This document shows, in pieces, positions 24,068 through 32,605 of a stretch of 64,000 bases of DNA. The first letter of the stretch is position 1, and each line of letters opens with the position of its first letter. A model generated the notes under the pieces. It did no database searches, had not been told where the DNA came from, and saw nothing but the letters and a program-made list of their open reading frames with translations. The position numbers and the translations under genes were made by a program. The DNA is from Streptomyces capitiformicae (GTDB lineage Bacteria > Actinomycetota > Actinomycetes > Streptomycetales > Streptomycetaceae). The stretch is from NCBI RefSeq assembly GCF_002214185.1, contig NZ_CP022161.1, forward strand, positions 3,657,767 through 3,721,766, written 5' to 3'.

Positions 24068-24607
24068 ATGAGCAACGCTTTGCTGGATCGTCAGGCGATC
24101 CACGACGAGCTGGAGCGAGCCCGGACGACGTTCCACCGGCTCCTCGACGACGCCACCGAGGACGACCTGCGCAGGCCCACCAACGGCACCCGGTGGACCA
24201 ATGAACAGCTGCTGTTCCACATGCTCTTCGGCTACATCCTGATCCGACCGCTGCTGCTCTTGCTGCGCATCTTCGGGCGACTGCCGAGCGGCGTCAGCCG
24301 GGCCTTCGCCGCCCTTCTCAACGCTGGGACCAGGCCCTTCGACGCCGTCAACTACCTCGGTCCGCTCGGCGGGGCAATGGTCTTCGGGCGCCGCCGCACG
24401 GGGATCGTGTTCGACCGCGTGATCAGCTCCTTGCATCGCCGCCTCGACACCGAGCAGGAGGCCGACCTCGCGCTCGCCATGCACTACCCCACCCGCTGGG
24501 ACCCGTTCTTCCGAGAGGTCATGACCATCGGCGACCTCTACCGCTACCCGACCCAGCACTTCGACTTCCACCGCCGGCAGCTCACCCTGGCCGACGAAGG
24601 GCATTGA
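24068..24607 (+). CDS. DinB-superfamily protein
   Basis: A 179-residue helical protein beginning HDELERARTTFHRLLD, with TRWTNEQLLFHMLFGYIL near residue 42 and a carboxyl HFDFHRRQL. The three spaced histidines fit the four-helix DinB/YfiT-type metal-binding fold. Family members include thiol-dependent transferases of mycothiol or bacillithiol; the function here is unknown. It begins 36 bases after arsR on the same strand, so it may be co-induced by arsenic. Confidence 0.7.
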   Translation: MSNALLDRQAIHDELERARTTFHRLLDDATEDDLRRPTNGTRWTNEQLLFHMLFGYILIRPLLLLLRIFGRLPSGVSRAFAALLNAGTRPFDAVNYLGPLGGAMVFGRRRTGIVFDRVISSLHRRLDTEQEADLALAMHYPTRWDPFFREVMTIGDLYRYPTQHFDFHRRQLTLADEGH

Positions 24608-24623
24608 CGAGAGAAAGCCCCAA

Positions 24624-24687
24624 GCCGCCTCGCCGGGTCAGGCGCAGCGCCCCGACAGCGCGTGTGGCTCCCCGACGGTGAGGCGGC
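24624..24687 (+). terminator. Hairpin after the arsR-DinB transcript
   Basis: Arms at 24624-24635 (GCCGCCTCGCCG) and 24676-24687 (CGGTGAGGCGGC) pair over 11 of 12 positions, with a 40-base GC-rich loop. It is placed 17 bases after the DinB-like stop. Confidence 0.5.
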
Positions 24688-24731
24688 CCGTCGCGGACCA
24701 GACGCAGAGGGCCGCCGGTCCGCCTCCTATA

Positions 24732-24760
24732 TTGACATGTTCACGATTGATTCTTATGGT
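24732..24760 (+). promoter_or_regulatory. Sigma-70-type promoter of the alginate-lyase-like gene
   Basis: TTGACA (24732-24737), a 17-base spacer and TATGGT (24755-24760) closely match the HrdB consensus. The start codon is 60 bases further on. This stretch is clearly richer in A and T than its surroundings. Confidence 0.7.
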
Positions 24761-24820
24761 CCGGACCAAGCTTCTGTATTTGGAACTTTGGTCTCATTCG
24801 TGAATGGAAGAGGTCATCGG

Positions 24821-26011
24821 ATGGTACGAACCAGAACCGCCCTGCTCAGTGTTCTCGCCCTGCTGGCCAGCCTGTTGAGCGTCCAGTTCACCGGCCCCGT
24901 CCAACGGGCGACGGCCGCACCGGCCACCTTCACCCACCCGGGTGTGCTGGTGAGCCGGGGCCAGCTCGACCACGCCCGGTCGAAGGTGCAGGCCGGCCAA
25001 CAGCCGTGGAAGGCCGCGTACGACGCCATGATGGCCAGCTCCTACGCTTCGTTGTCGCGTACCGCCAAACCACGTCCCATCGTGGAATGCGGCTCGTCAT
25101 CCAACCCCAACCACGGCTGCACCGACGAGCGCCAGGACGCCATCGCGGCCTACACACACGCGCTCGCCTGGTACTTCACCCGGGACAGCAGGTACGCCAA
25201 GAAGTCGATCGAGATCATGGACGCCTGGTCCGCGACCATCACCGACCACACCAACAGCAACGCCCCGCTGCAGACCGGCTGGGCCGGTTCCACCTGGCCG
25301 CGCGCCGCCGAGATCATCAAGTACACCTACGACGGCGGCTGGCCGGGTGCGGGCCGTTTCGCGACCATGCTGCGCGACGTGTACCTCCCCGAGGTGATCA
25401 ACGGCGCCTCGACCAAGAACGGCAACTGGGAACTGGTCATGACCGAGGCGGCGCTCGGCATCTCCGTCTTCATCGAGGACCGTGCCGCCTATGACAAGGC
25501 CGTCAGTACCTACCTCGCCCGCGTACCGGCATACATCTACCTGACCGGCGACGGTGACGTGCCCAAGCCGCCCGCGGGCAGCAGCATCGATACCAGTGCC
25601 GAGATCATCAAGTACTGGCAGGGGCAGAGCACCTTCACCGACGGCCTCGCCCAGGAGACCTGCCGCGACTTCGGGCACACCGGCTGGGGCATCGCCTCCC
25701 TAGCGAACATCGCGGAGACCAGCCGGATCCAGGGCCAGGACCTCTATCCCAGGATTCAGGACCGGCTGCGCCACGCACTGGGCTTCCACACGTCCTACGA
25801 GAACGGCACCGCCGTACCCTCCTGGCTGTGCGGCGGCTCGGTCAAGAAGGGCCTCGGCCAGGTCACCGAGGTTGCCTTCAACGCCCTTCGCAACCGCCTC
25901 GGCATCGCCATGTCCAACACCCAGAAGTACACCGAGGCACATCGGCCGTCGGGCACGGACAACTACTTCAACGCCTGGGGGACCCTCACGCACGCAGACA
26001 ACCCCAACTGA
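24821..26011 (+). CDS. Secreted alginate-lyase-family protein
   Basis: A 396-residue exported protein. ATG at 24821 is preceded by GAAGAGG and opens a classical Sec signal (MVRTRTALLSVLALLASLL ... ATAAPA, cut near residue 34). The mature part starts HPGVLVSRGQLDHARSKVQ, typical of the alginate_lyase (PL5-like, alpha/alpha-barrel) superfamily, followed by YTHALAWYFTRDSRYAKK, NGNWELVMTEAALGI and ETCRDFGHTGWGIASL (near residue 287). In this fold the Asn, His and Tyr residues of these stretches line the cleft. The substrate is probably a uronic-acid polysaccharide but cannot be specified. A strong promoter lies just upstream and a hairpin follows the stop. Confidence 0.8.
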   Translation: MVRTRTALLSVLALLASLLSVQFTGPVQRATAAPATFTHPGVLVSRGQLDHARSKVQAGQQPWKAAYDAMMASSYASLSRTAKPRPIVECGSSSNPNHGCTDERQDAIAAYTHALAWYFTRDSRYAKKSIEIMDAWSATITDHTNSNAPLQTGWAGSTWPRAAEIIKYTYDGGWPGAGRFATMLRDVYLPEVINGASTKNGNWELVMTEAALGISVFIEDRAAYDKAVSTYLARVPAYIYLTGDGDVPKPPAGSSIDTSAEIIKYWQGQSTFTDGLAQETCRDFGHTGWGIASLANIAETSRIQGQDLYPRIQDRLRHALGFHTSYENGTAVPSWLCGGSVKKGLGQVTEVAFNALRNRLGIAMSNTQKYTEAHRPSGTDNYFNAWGTLTHADNPN

Positions 26012-26038
26012 CCACCGCCCGTTGACAGGACAAAGAAA

Positions 26039-26059
26039 CCGGCCGTCACCGGAGGCCGG
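26039..26059 (+). terminator. Hairpin after the alginate-lyase-like gene
   Basis: CCGGCC and GGCCGG (outer stem of 6) enclose 9 bases, 27 bases after the stop codon. There is no U tract. Confidence 0.45.
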
Positions 26060-26167
26060 ACCGGCACATGGTGCCGCGGCGCCGGGCAGGCCTACGCAGC
26101 CTGGTCGGGTTACCGCCTCCGCCACAACGGCAACACTGTCTTGTCTGCGAGGCAGGATCCAGAGCCA

Positions 26168-26995
26168 TCACCGGTTCCTGCGGGGTTCGGCGAGGTCGGC
26201 GACCGCGCGGGCTCGAACGGAGGAGGCGTAGCGGGACAGAGCGTGCAGGCGGCCGGCGGGGATGGCAGACAGGTCCCAGGTGGAGGCGCCGAGCTTGTTG
26301 AGCTCGATGAACCGGTCGATGGCCTTGCCCGCGCCGGGGCCGGTGATGTCGCGCGGGGAGCGGCGCAGGCGGTCCAGTTTGGAGGTGCGGCGGCTGTCTT
26401 CGACCGGCAGCAGCGCGGCCAGGGCGGCGCGCTGGGCGGCATCCGGTTTGGCGGCCAGGGTGCGCCAGGTCTTGCGGTTGGTGTGCTCGCGGATGGAGGT
26501 GACCATGCGTTCGAGGACGGTGGCACCGGGCAGCAGCACCTTGTTCTCGACCAAATGCAGGGTGGCGAGGTCGAACAGGGCGATAGGGCGTTCGTTGCCC
26601 GACCAACAGCGGTCCCACAGCCAGCGGGCCAGCTTCCACCAGGCATCGCCCTTCAGATCCCGGTAGCCGTAGGCGTCCTTGATGGCGTCTCTGTGGTCCC
26701 AGCGGGTGCGCTCGGCGCCGTACCCGGCGAGCACCGACCGGGAGTAGCCGAGCTGTTCGGCGACGTACGCGACGACTGCGGCGGGGGCGTCCTCGGGGTT
26801 GTCGAGGAAGGTGCCCAGGAACCGCACGGTGCCGAGCTGGACGCCGTAGCCGACCTGCGATCTCGCGCCCCGGCAGGCCATCGTCCGCCTGCGGGCGTCG
26901 CGGTCGAGGAGGAAGTAGCCGGCCAGCTGCCCGTCGACTGGCACCTGTGTGAACGTTCCGTAGGTGCGGCGCTGCTCGTCGGTCAGGAACGCCAC
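26168..26995 (-). pseudogene. Tn3-family transposase remnant (N-terminal DUF4158 part)
   Basis: The frame starts VAFLTDEQRRTYGTFTQVP and continues with LDRDARRRTMACRGARSQ and YGVQLGTVRFLGTFL, the amino-terminal DNA-binding region of Tn3-family transposases. A full enzyme has about 1000 residues; here the frame stops after about 275, at AVADLAEPRRNR, where intact copies continue. The DDE catalytic part is absent, and no terminal inverted repeats were found around it. It is a dead fragment left by an old transposon. Confidence 0.8.
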
Positions 26996-27080
26996 CGGCC
27001 CTGCCCCCTCTTCATCGCCTCTCCCCGTGCTGTGATGGCGCTCACTGTAAGTCACATGATCAGCGGATGTAGCACTCAGG

Positions 27081-28175
27081 TCAGCACGGAGGCGGTCGGT
27101 ATGTGGTGGGCCGCAGGAAGCGGACGACGGCGTCCTTCTCCACATCGACCTCCCTCTGAATCTGAGGGGGGACAGGCCCGAACGCATCCACCTCGATGGA
27201 GCGTGCGCCGGAGCCACGGGTCCAGGTGGCGATGGCCAGGCCGTCGGCGATGACGGTTGGCCGGATGAGGCCGCCTCCCGGCCAGACGCGGGCATGGTGG
27301 AGAGCGGGGACGGACGCCTCGCGGGTGCGGTAGCCGATCAGGGAGTTGTCGTAGGCGGGCAGCATGCGAACGTCTGGGGTGCCGGGTGCACCCGGGAGTT
27401 CCTCCACCCGCCCGGCGAGCATGGTCGACGCGCCGTATTCGTTGATCGCGCCGGATTCCGCCAGTATTTTCCAGGCCCTGCGGGCCCAGGTGACCGGCAG
27501 CCCGGACCAGGCGACGAAGTCTTCCAGGGTGGCGGGGGCGTGCGCGGCCAGGTAGCGGCGGGCCAGCTCGGCGAGAGCAGCGTCTCCCTCCCACCGGAAG
27601 CGCCCGGTGGCGGGCAGCCAGTCGTTGAGCAGTACATACGTGGCCTCACCGGCGCGCTGCGGGCCGTGACAGAGGATGCCGGTGAGTGCTGCGTGGCGGA
27701 TCAGGTGGAATGGCGCCTGCCCGTCCGGCGAGATACCGAGGGTGGTAAGGCGCTCGGTCAGCTCGGCCCTGGTGAGTGGGCCGTGCGCGGTAAGAACGCG
27801 CCGGATGAGATGGTCGGCGCGCTGGCGCAGATCGTCGTCCAGGCCCAGCTGCTGGTAGCGGCGGCTGGTTGCGGCAAGAATCCGAGGGGCGAGCAGTCGC
27901 AGGACCCAGCGGGCGTCGTCGCTGGGGATGGTGTGCAGGGTGCCGCGCATGTACCAGTTGCGGACGATGCTCCGCTCGTCCTCGTACGCCGTGCGGATGG
28001 CCTGGGCGGTGATGTCCCGGCCGCGTACCCGGATACCCAGGTCGGCGGCCGTGGCGTCTTGGGCCTGGATGGCGAAGACCCGTTGGACGACCGCCTCGGC
28101 AGAGGCCTCGCGTGCTCCGCCGGCCAGGGCCTGAGCACAGGCCCGCAGCCTGCGGATGCTCTCGTGGTCAGGCAT
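27081..28175 (-). CDS. Winged-helix DNA-binding (HTH_42, AlkZ/YcaQ-like) protein
   Basis: A 364-residue protein of the winged-helix family that includes the AlkZ DNA glycosylases. ATG at 28175 begins MPDHESIRRLRACAQAL. The stretch VFAIQAQDATAADLGIRVRG (from about residue 33) holds the QxQ motif (IQAQ) that AlkZ uses to remove alkylated or cross-linked bases. Later hallmarks are RNWYMRGTLHTIPSDDARWVL and RVWPGGGLIRPTVIADG. It likely repairs or tolerates damaged DNA; an antibiotic self-resistance role as with AZL is possible, but no biosynthetic genes adjoin it. It follows the alpha/beta hydrolase by 26 bases. Confidence 0.8.
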   Translation of the reverse strand: MPDHESIRRLRACAQALAGGAREASAEAVVQRVFAIQAQDATAADLGIRVRGRDITAQAIRTAYEDERSIVRNWYMRGTLHTIPSDDARWVLRLLAPRILAATSRRYQQLGLDDDLRQRADHLIRRVLTAHGPLTRAELTERLTTLGISPDGQAPFHLIRHAALTGILCHGPQRAGEATYVLLNDWLPATGRFRWEGDAALAELARRYLAAHAPATLEDFVAWSGLPVTWARRAWKILAESGAINEYGASTMLAGRVEELPGAPGTPDVRMLPAYDNSLIGYRTREASVPALHHARVWPGGGLIRPTVIADGLAIATWTRGSGARSIEVDAFGPVPPQIQREVDVEKDAVVRFLRPTTYRPPPC

Positions 28176-28201
28176 CGCGCTGTGCCTCTCGGCCGACGCG
28201 G

Positions 28202-28936
28202 TTAGGAGACGGTCTTGTCGAGGATGTCGGCGAGTTCGGCGGGTGCGGACAGCATCGGCCAGTGTCCGGTGGGCAGGTCGAAGCGTCGCCATGGCGGCTG
28301 GTTCAGGTAGGCCAGCATCGGCACCCCGGCATCCAGCAGTCCCGTGAAGTCATGGCAGGCGATCAGGACACGGTCCACATCGGAACCGAACTCGGCCGGG
28401 TCGGCGAGGCGCTGGGTGTAGGTGCCGAACGGCTGAGGGGTGGCACGCGTGCGCAGAGTGTTCCGCTGGCCCTCATTGAGCCCGTCGAGGCTGCTGGACA
28501 AGCCCAGGACCTCAAAGGGCGGCATCGGTAGCCGCCACCCGTCGCCGGAAGCGTCGACCTGCTGGCGCAGCTGGTCCGCTGCTTGCGGTGGCATGAGGTC
28601 GAGCATGCACATGCCTGCGGCGAACGGGGCGCTGTCCACGTAGACCACGCGTTCCAGCCGGTCGCCGAGACGTCCGGCTGCCCCGGTGACCGGTGCAGCC
28701 GCGTAGCTGTGGGCGACCAGCGTGACGTCGCGCAGATCGTGCTTTTCGACGAATCCGGTGATGTCCGCGATGTGCGTGTCCAGGTCCGTCTGGGGGCCGC
28801 CCTGGTCGGCGTGTTCGGCCAGGCCGGTCAGTGTCAGCGGCAGCGCCGTGTGGCCGCGCTGCCGCAAAGCTTGGGCGGTGTCTTCCCAGGCCCATGCCCC
28901 GAGCCAGGCGCCGGGAACGAGTACGAAGGTGGCCAT
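28202..28936 (-). CDS. Alpha/beta hydrolase
   Basis: A 244-residue alpha/beta-fold hydrolase. The start MATFVLVPGAWLGAWAWED gives the oxyanion-hole stretch (VPGAWLGAW); the nucleophile elbow is VAHSYAAAP (Ser near residue 97); the acid is probably in the DFTGLLDAG region and the His is in PTGHWPML near the end. The family includes esterases and salicylate-esterase-like enzymes; the substrate is unknown. It is divergent from the WYL regulator gene 80 bases away, the usual arrangement for a regulator and its target. Confidence 0.85.
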   Translation of the reverse strand: MATFVLVPGAWLGAWAWEDTAQALRQRGHTALPLTLTGLAEHADQGGPQTDLDTHIADITGFVEKHDLRDVTLVAHSYAAAPVTGAAGRLGDRLERVVYVDSAPFAAGMCMLDLMPPQAADQLRQQVDASGDGWRLPMPPFEVLGLSSSLDGLNEGQRNTLRTRATPQPFGTYTQRLADPAEFGSDVDRVLIACHDFTGLLDAGVPMLAYLNQPPWRRFDLPTGHWPMLSAPAELADILDKTVS

Positions 28937-29016
28937 GTGATCTCCCTGAAGTGAGGTGCTGCGGGGAGCGTAAAGTCGATACAGGACAGAATCCGCCCTG
29001 AAATGCCGAGTGATCC

Positions 29017-29991
29017 ATGTCGCATCCCCTGACCCGTGTGCTGACCCTGCTGGAACTCCTCCAGTCCAACGCCCGGCTCACCGGGATGGAGCTGGCCGAC
29101 CGGCTGGACACCGACGTGCGCACGGTGCGCCGGTACACCGCGCACCTGCGGGAACTGGGCATCCCCGTGCAGGCCGAACGCGGCCGCTACGGCGGCTACC
29201 GACTGGCCCGCGGCTACCGCATGCCCCCTCTGGTCCTCACCAATGACGAGGCCCTCGCCGTCGTTCTTGGCCTGCTCGCGGCAGAACGTCTGGGCATGGG
29301 CACCGCGGCACCGGCCAGTGCCGGTGCCTTGGCCAAGATCGAGCGGGTGCTTCCGCACGCCCTGCGCGAGCCGCTCGCCGCCATGCGGGAGACCCTGTCG
29401 TTCACCGCCAACGCCGTGATTGGGCAGGCACCCGGAACCGGCGTCCTGCTGGCACTGGCCCAGGCCTCCCGCGCCCGCGCGACCGTCGGTATCAGCCACC
29501 AGTCCTGGCGCCAGGAACACACCGAACGCGACATCGACCCCTACGGCGTGGTCTTCCACACCGGCCGCTGGTACGTCGTCGGCCACGACCACCTCCGCGA
29601 CAGCCTGCGGACCTTCCGCATCGACCGCATCGCCTCCGTCACCCCCCGAGCCGACAGCTTCACCGCACCCGAGGGCTTCGACCCCGTGGCCCACCTGACC
29701 TCGACCCTCGCCCAGGGGCCCTACCGCTGGCGGGTCGAGGTGACGATCCATGGCCCCCTCGATGAGATCGCCCGCCGACTGCCTCGCTCAGCGGTGACTC
29801 TCACCGCCCAGCCCACCGGCGTTCTCATGCACGCACGGGCAGAACGGCTGGTCGGTATGGCGCACCTGCTTGCCTCCCTGGAATGGCCCTTCACCATCCA
29901 CCATCCCGACGAACTACGGCAGGCGCTCAAGGATCTGGCCGCCCAGCTCGCCGAATCCGCAGAACGAGCACCGGGAGAAACACTGCAGTGA
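29017..29991 (+). CDS. WYL-domain transcriptional regulator (YafY-like)
   Basis: A 324-residue regulator. The amino-terminal helix-turn-helix (TRVLTLLELLQSNARLTG, then LADRLDTDVRTVRRYTAHL) is followed by the WYL domain (from about residue 140), which contains RWYVVGHDHLRDSLRTFRID, and a carboxyl WCX-type extension. WYL domains sense small ligands or nucleic acids. It faces the hydrolase-AlkZ-like pair across an 80-base gap and probably controls them and itself. Confidence 0.9.
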   Translation: MSHPLTRVLTLLELLQSNARLTGMELADRLDTDVRTVRRYTAHLRELGIPVQAERGRYGGYRLARGYRMPPLVLTNDEALAVVLGLLAAERLGMGTAAPASAGALAKIERVLPHALREPLAAMRETLSFTANAVIGQAPGTGVLLALAQASRARATVGISHQSWRQEHTERDIDPYGVVFHTGRWYVVGHDHLRDSLRTFRIDRIASVTPRADSFTAPEGFDPVAHLTSTLAQGPYRWRVEVTIHGPLDEIARRLPRSAVTLTAQPTGVLMHARAERLVGMAHLLASLEWPFTIHHPDELRQALKDLAAQLAESAERAPGETLQ

Positions 29992-30037
29992 CGGCAGCCG
30001 GCCGCCATCGGGAAAGAGTCTTGTCCGCCGCAGATCA

Positions 30038-30545
30038 TCAGGGAGCCGTTGACACTGCAGCGATCCGGTCGGCATACGTGCGGTACGCCTTGCGCCCGGC
30101 CGGAGTGGAGCCACCGTCGGCGAGTGCGGCGCACTGCTTCAGCACGGCTTGGTGGAGCGCGAGGGGGGCGCTGACGCGCACTGAGTAGCCCTGCCCGCGA
30201 CGGATCCTCCTGCCACCGCGCAGCACTTCGCGGATCTCGGCGACCTCGGTGGCATTGAGATGTTCGGCGAGCAAGCCGGGCACGTCGATGGTGTGCGGCT
30301 GCTCGCGCTCGGGCGCCTGCTCCTGGCCCGCGACGTCGGCGGTCACGCCGTCGAGTTCCTTCAGGATGTCGCGCACATCGTGGGCACCGGCCGCATCCAG
30401 CACCCTGCGGATGGTCTTGGGCGCGACGTCGTACTGCCGGGCGAGCGCCTACACCGCGGCGCCCTTGGCATACGCGTCAACGACGTCGGCCGCCTGATCC
30501 TCGTCGAGCGCGGCCGGACGCCCCAGCGTCTTGCCCGCAGCCTCG
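30038..30545 (-). pseudogene. Serine-recombinase-type HTH protein, nonsense-interrupted
   Basis: Read on the minus strand, the frame gives KTLGRPAALDEDQAADVVDA, then KGAAV, a TAG stop, and ALARQYDVAPKTIRRVLDAAG in the same frame. This is the helix-turn-helix found at the end of resolvases and invertases, with a stop codon at about 30450. About 120 residues follow after the HTH (to APLALHQAVLKQ ... IAAVSTAP) that do not match a family I know. The beginning is cut off at about 30545, where the TnpB-like remnant begins on the other strand. A GTG after the stop could start a 121-residue fragment, but this looks decayed. Confidence 0.55.
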
Positions 30546-30549
30546 GCGG

Positions 30550-31500
30550 CCCCTGGCGAACGCACCGCACGGCCGCTACGTACTCACCGGCCACGTGTCG
30601 TTCGCACACCGGGGCGAGCAGTGGGCCGACCGCGTGGCAGCCAACCGGGCGGTCGCCTACCGCATCCACGAAGACACCATCCCAGGGCGCTGGTATGTGA
30701 CCGCGGCGTGGACGATCCCGCCGGTGAAGACGGTCCCCTGGCGGCGGCCCGCGCGCACGCCATGATCGGGGTGGACGCCAACGCCGACCACCTCGCCGCC
30801 TGGCGCCTCGACCGGCACGGCAACCCCGTAGGCGAGCCCCGACGCTTCGACCACGACCTGTCCGGCACCGCCGCCCACCGCGACGCCCAACTCCGCCACG
30901 TCCTGATCCGCCTGCTGCACTGGGCCGCCCGGCACCGGCTGAACATCGCGATCGAAGACCTCAACTTCGACACCGAGAAAACCCGCGAGAAACACGGCAG
31001 ACGCAAGCGGTTCTGCAAACTCATCAGCGGCATGCCCGTCTCCAGGCTGCGGGCGCGGCTGGTCAGCATGGACGCCGAGCTGGGGATCACCATCGTCGCG
31101 GTCGATCCCGCCTACACCTCCAAGTGGGGCGCACAGCACTGGCAGAAGCCCCTCACCAGCACGAAGCGGGCCACCACGCGGCACGACGCCGCGAGCGTGG
31201 CCATCGGAAGGCGCGCCCTCGGGCACCGTATCCGGCGACGGACGGCACCGCCCCGCACCCACCAGAGCGATGAGTGCGGGCATCGGACCGCCCAGGCCGG
31301 ACACAACACCCGAGAGCGTGAGGAACGCCGCCCCCGCATCCCCGGACCACGGACCACGGACCATGGACCACGGACACGATCCAATGGCGCCGGGTGCGGA
31401 GTGAAAGCGGCCGACCAGCGTGCCCAACACCGTACGGGGCACGCGGCTGAGCATGGGTTCTGGCAACAGGACTCACTCCCGCTCAGTCTTCAGGAACGGT
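30550..31500 (+). pseudogene. TnpB-like transposase remnant (IS200/IS605-related), frameshifted
   Basis: A first piece reads GRYVLTGHVSFAHRGEQW, ending IPPVKTVP at about 30737. The next piece continues one frame over as AAARAHAMIGVDANADHLAAW. RuvC-like motifs are visible: GVDANADHLAAW (first Asp), LNIAIEDLNF (Glu), DPAYTSKWGAQHW and TRHDAASVAIG (last Asp). The amino-terminal part is missing and the end drifts into an Arg/Pro/Thr-rich tail after about 31300. TnpB proteins are RNA-guided nucleases; with the frameshift and missing start this copy should be inactive. No partner TnpA or hairpin ends were found. Confidence 0.65.
31343..31375 (+). repeat. 7-base tandem repeat (CGGACCA, about 4.5 copies)
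   Basis: CGGACCA occurs at 31343, 31350 and 31357, TGGACCA at 31364 and a partial CGGACA at 31371. It lies in the decayed tail of the TnpB-like remnant and is probably a slippage product. Confidence 0.6.
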
Positions 31501-31540
31501 TCAGCGCACCACGCACCATGCACCACCGCCCGGGTCGCCG

Positions 31541-31911
31541 CCGGGATGAACGCCCTCGTCGAAGCCGACGATCGCCAAGGCGGGCACACAGAGTTGGAGA
31601 AGGCCGCCGTCCAGGGCCGCGACGGCGTGCTGGAGTTGCGGCAACGCGATGCCGGCGAATGCCTTCGCCGAGCCCTGTGCGCGGCGGCAGCCGAGTACAC
31701 CATCATCGCGGCCTGGTCCTGGACGCACCCCAAGGTCCAGCCGCTCCACGAGGTGTGGGGGTACGCCAAAGCCGGCGAGCAACAGCCGTTCACAGGGACG
31801 AGGAGGCAGCCAGCCTTTGCAGCATGCAGGATGCAGGATGACCTCGACGACCATCCCGTAGCCGAACTGACCGACCCCATCACGACCTTGCCGCTGGTCC
31901 GCGGCCGGTAG
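31541..31911 (+). pseudogene. Possible GNAT acetyltransferase tail, decayed
   Basis: The open frame contains AWSWTHPKVQPLHEVWGYA, then AGEQQPF and MQDDL, resembling the last beta strands of a GNAT acetyltransferase (HPxxxxLYExWGYxKxGE). The acetyl-CoA-binding loop is not visible, and the first 60 residues match nothing. It lies between transposon remnants and the CMD-like gene and is best seen as a broken fragment. Confidence 0.3.
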
Positions 31912-32098
31912 GCGCGCGTGAGTTCGCCGCTCCCGCCGAGGTCGGCCAGGAAGGCTGCGATCACCTGCTCAGCCCAACATGCGCTCGATTCTCGCGGCTC
32001 CTACCGTGGATGAGTAAACGGCCGACGCGGGAGGGGTTCCCGTGGTCAACGGGGTGGCGCGTGTCGGCTCCGCACAGCACCGGAAGGCGGAAACGGAT

Positions 32099-32455
32099 AT
32101 GGCCACACGGTCAGACACCCCCGTTCTCGACACGCTCGCAGCCATGACGGTCGACTCGATCGAGCGCTGCGGTCTGGACGAGAGAACATTCATTCTCACC
32201 CGCCTGGCCGCGCTCGCGGCCATGGACGCACCGGCGATCTCCTACCTCGCGCATGTCGGCCCTGCCATCAAGGCCAACCTGACCGCCGAGCAACTGCAGG
32301 ACGTTCTCGTTGCCATCGCCCCAGTGGTCGGCACGGCACGCGTCATGTCGGCCGCAACCCACATCACCGAGGCACTCGGCATCACCATCGCCTTGGCCGA
32401 GGCCGAGGCCGAGGCAATGGCCGAGGCGGAAGCCCAGAGCCGGAGCAAGCCCTGA
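32099..32455 (+). CDS. Carboxymuconolactone decarboxylase-like (CMD/AhpD fold) protein
   Basis: A 118-residue small helical protein. ATG at 32099 has GGAAGGCGGA upstream. It contains LDERTFILTRLAALAAMDAP and AEQLQDVLVAIAPVVGTARV, the two-helix core of the CMD/AhpD superfamily, but no CxxC pair, so peroxidase activity is unlikely. The tail is a simple Ala-Glu repeat (EAEAEAEAMAEAEA) made of GCCGAG units. The stop codon lies in a tandem 11-base repeat. The function is unknown; such proteins accompany stress genes in Streptomyces. Confidence 0.75.
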   Translation: MATRSDTPVLDTLAAMTVDSIERCGLDERTFILTRLAALAAMDAPAISYLAHVGPAIKANLTAEQLQDVLVAIAPVVGTARVMSAATHITEALGITIALAEAEAEAMAEAEAQSRSKP

Positions 32456-32482
32456 GCGAGCCCTGAGCGAGCCCTGAGCGAG
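32450..32482 (+). repeat. Three tandem 11-base repeats across a stop codon
   Basis: CCCTGAGCGAG is repeated exactly three times. Each unit contains TGA, and because 11 is not a multiple of three the TGAs fall in all three frames (32453, 32464, 32475). Confidence 0.8.
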
Positions 32483-32605
32483 CCGGCAACCGCAGTGACC
32501 GCAAGTGGACTTCATGAACCGTCACCAGCCGCCTGATCAGGTCCTCGGACCTCAGCGACAACACGGCTCCCGGTACCTCCCGATACAAGAAACGGGGGAC
32601 CCAAG

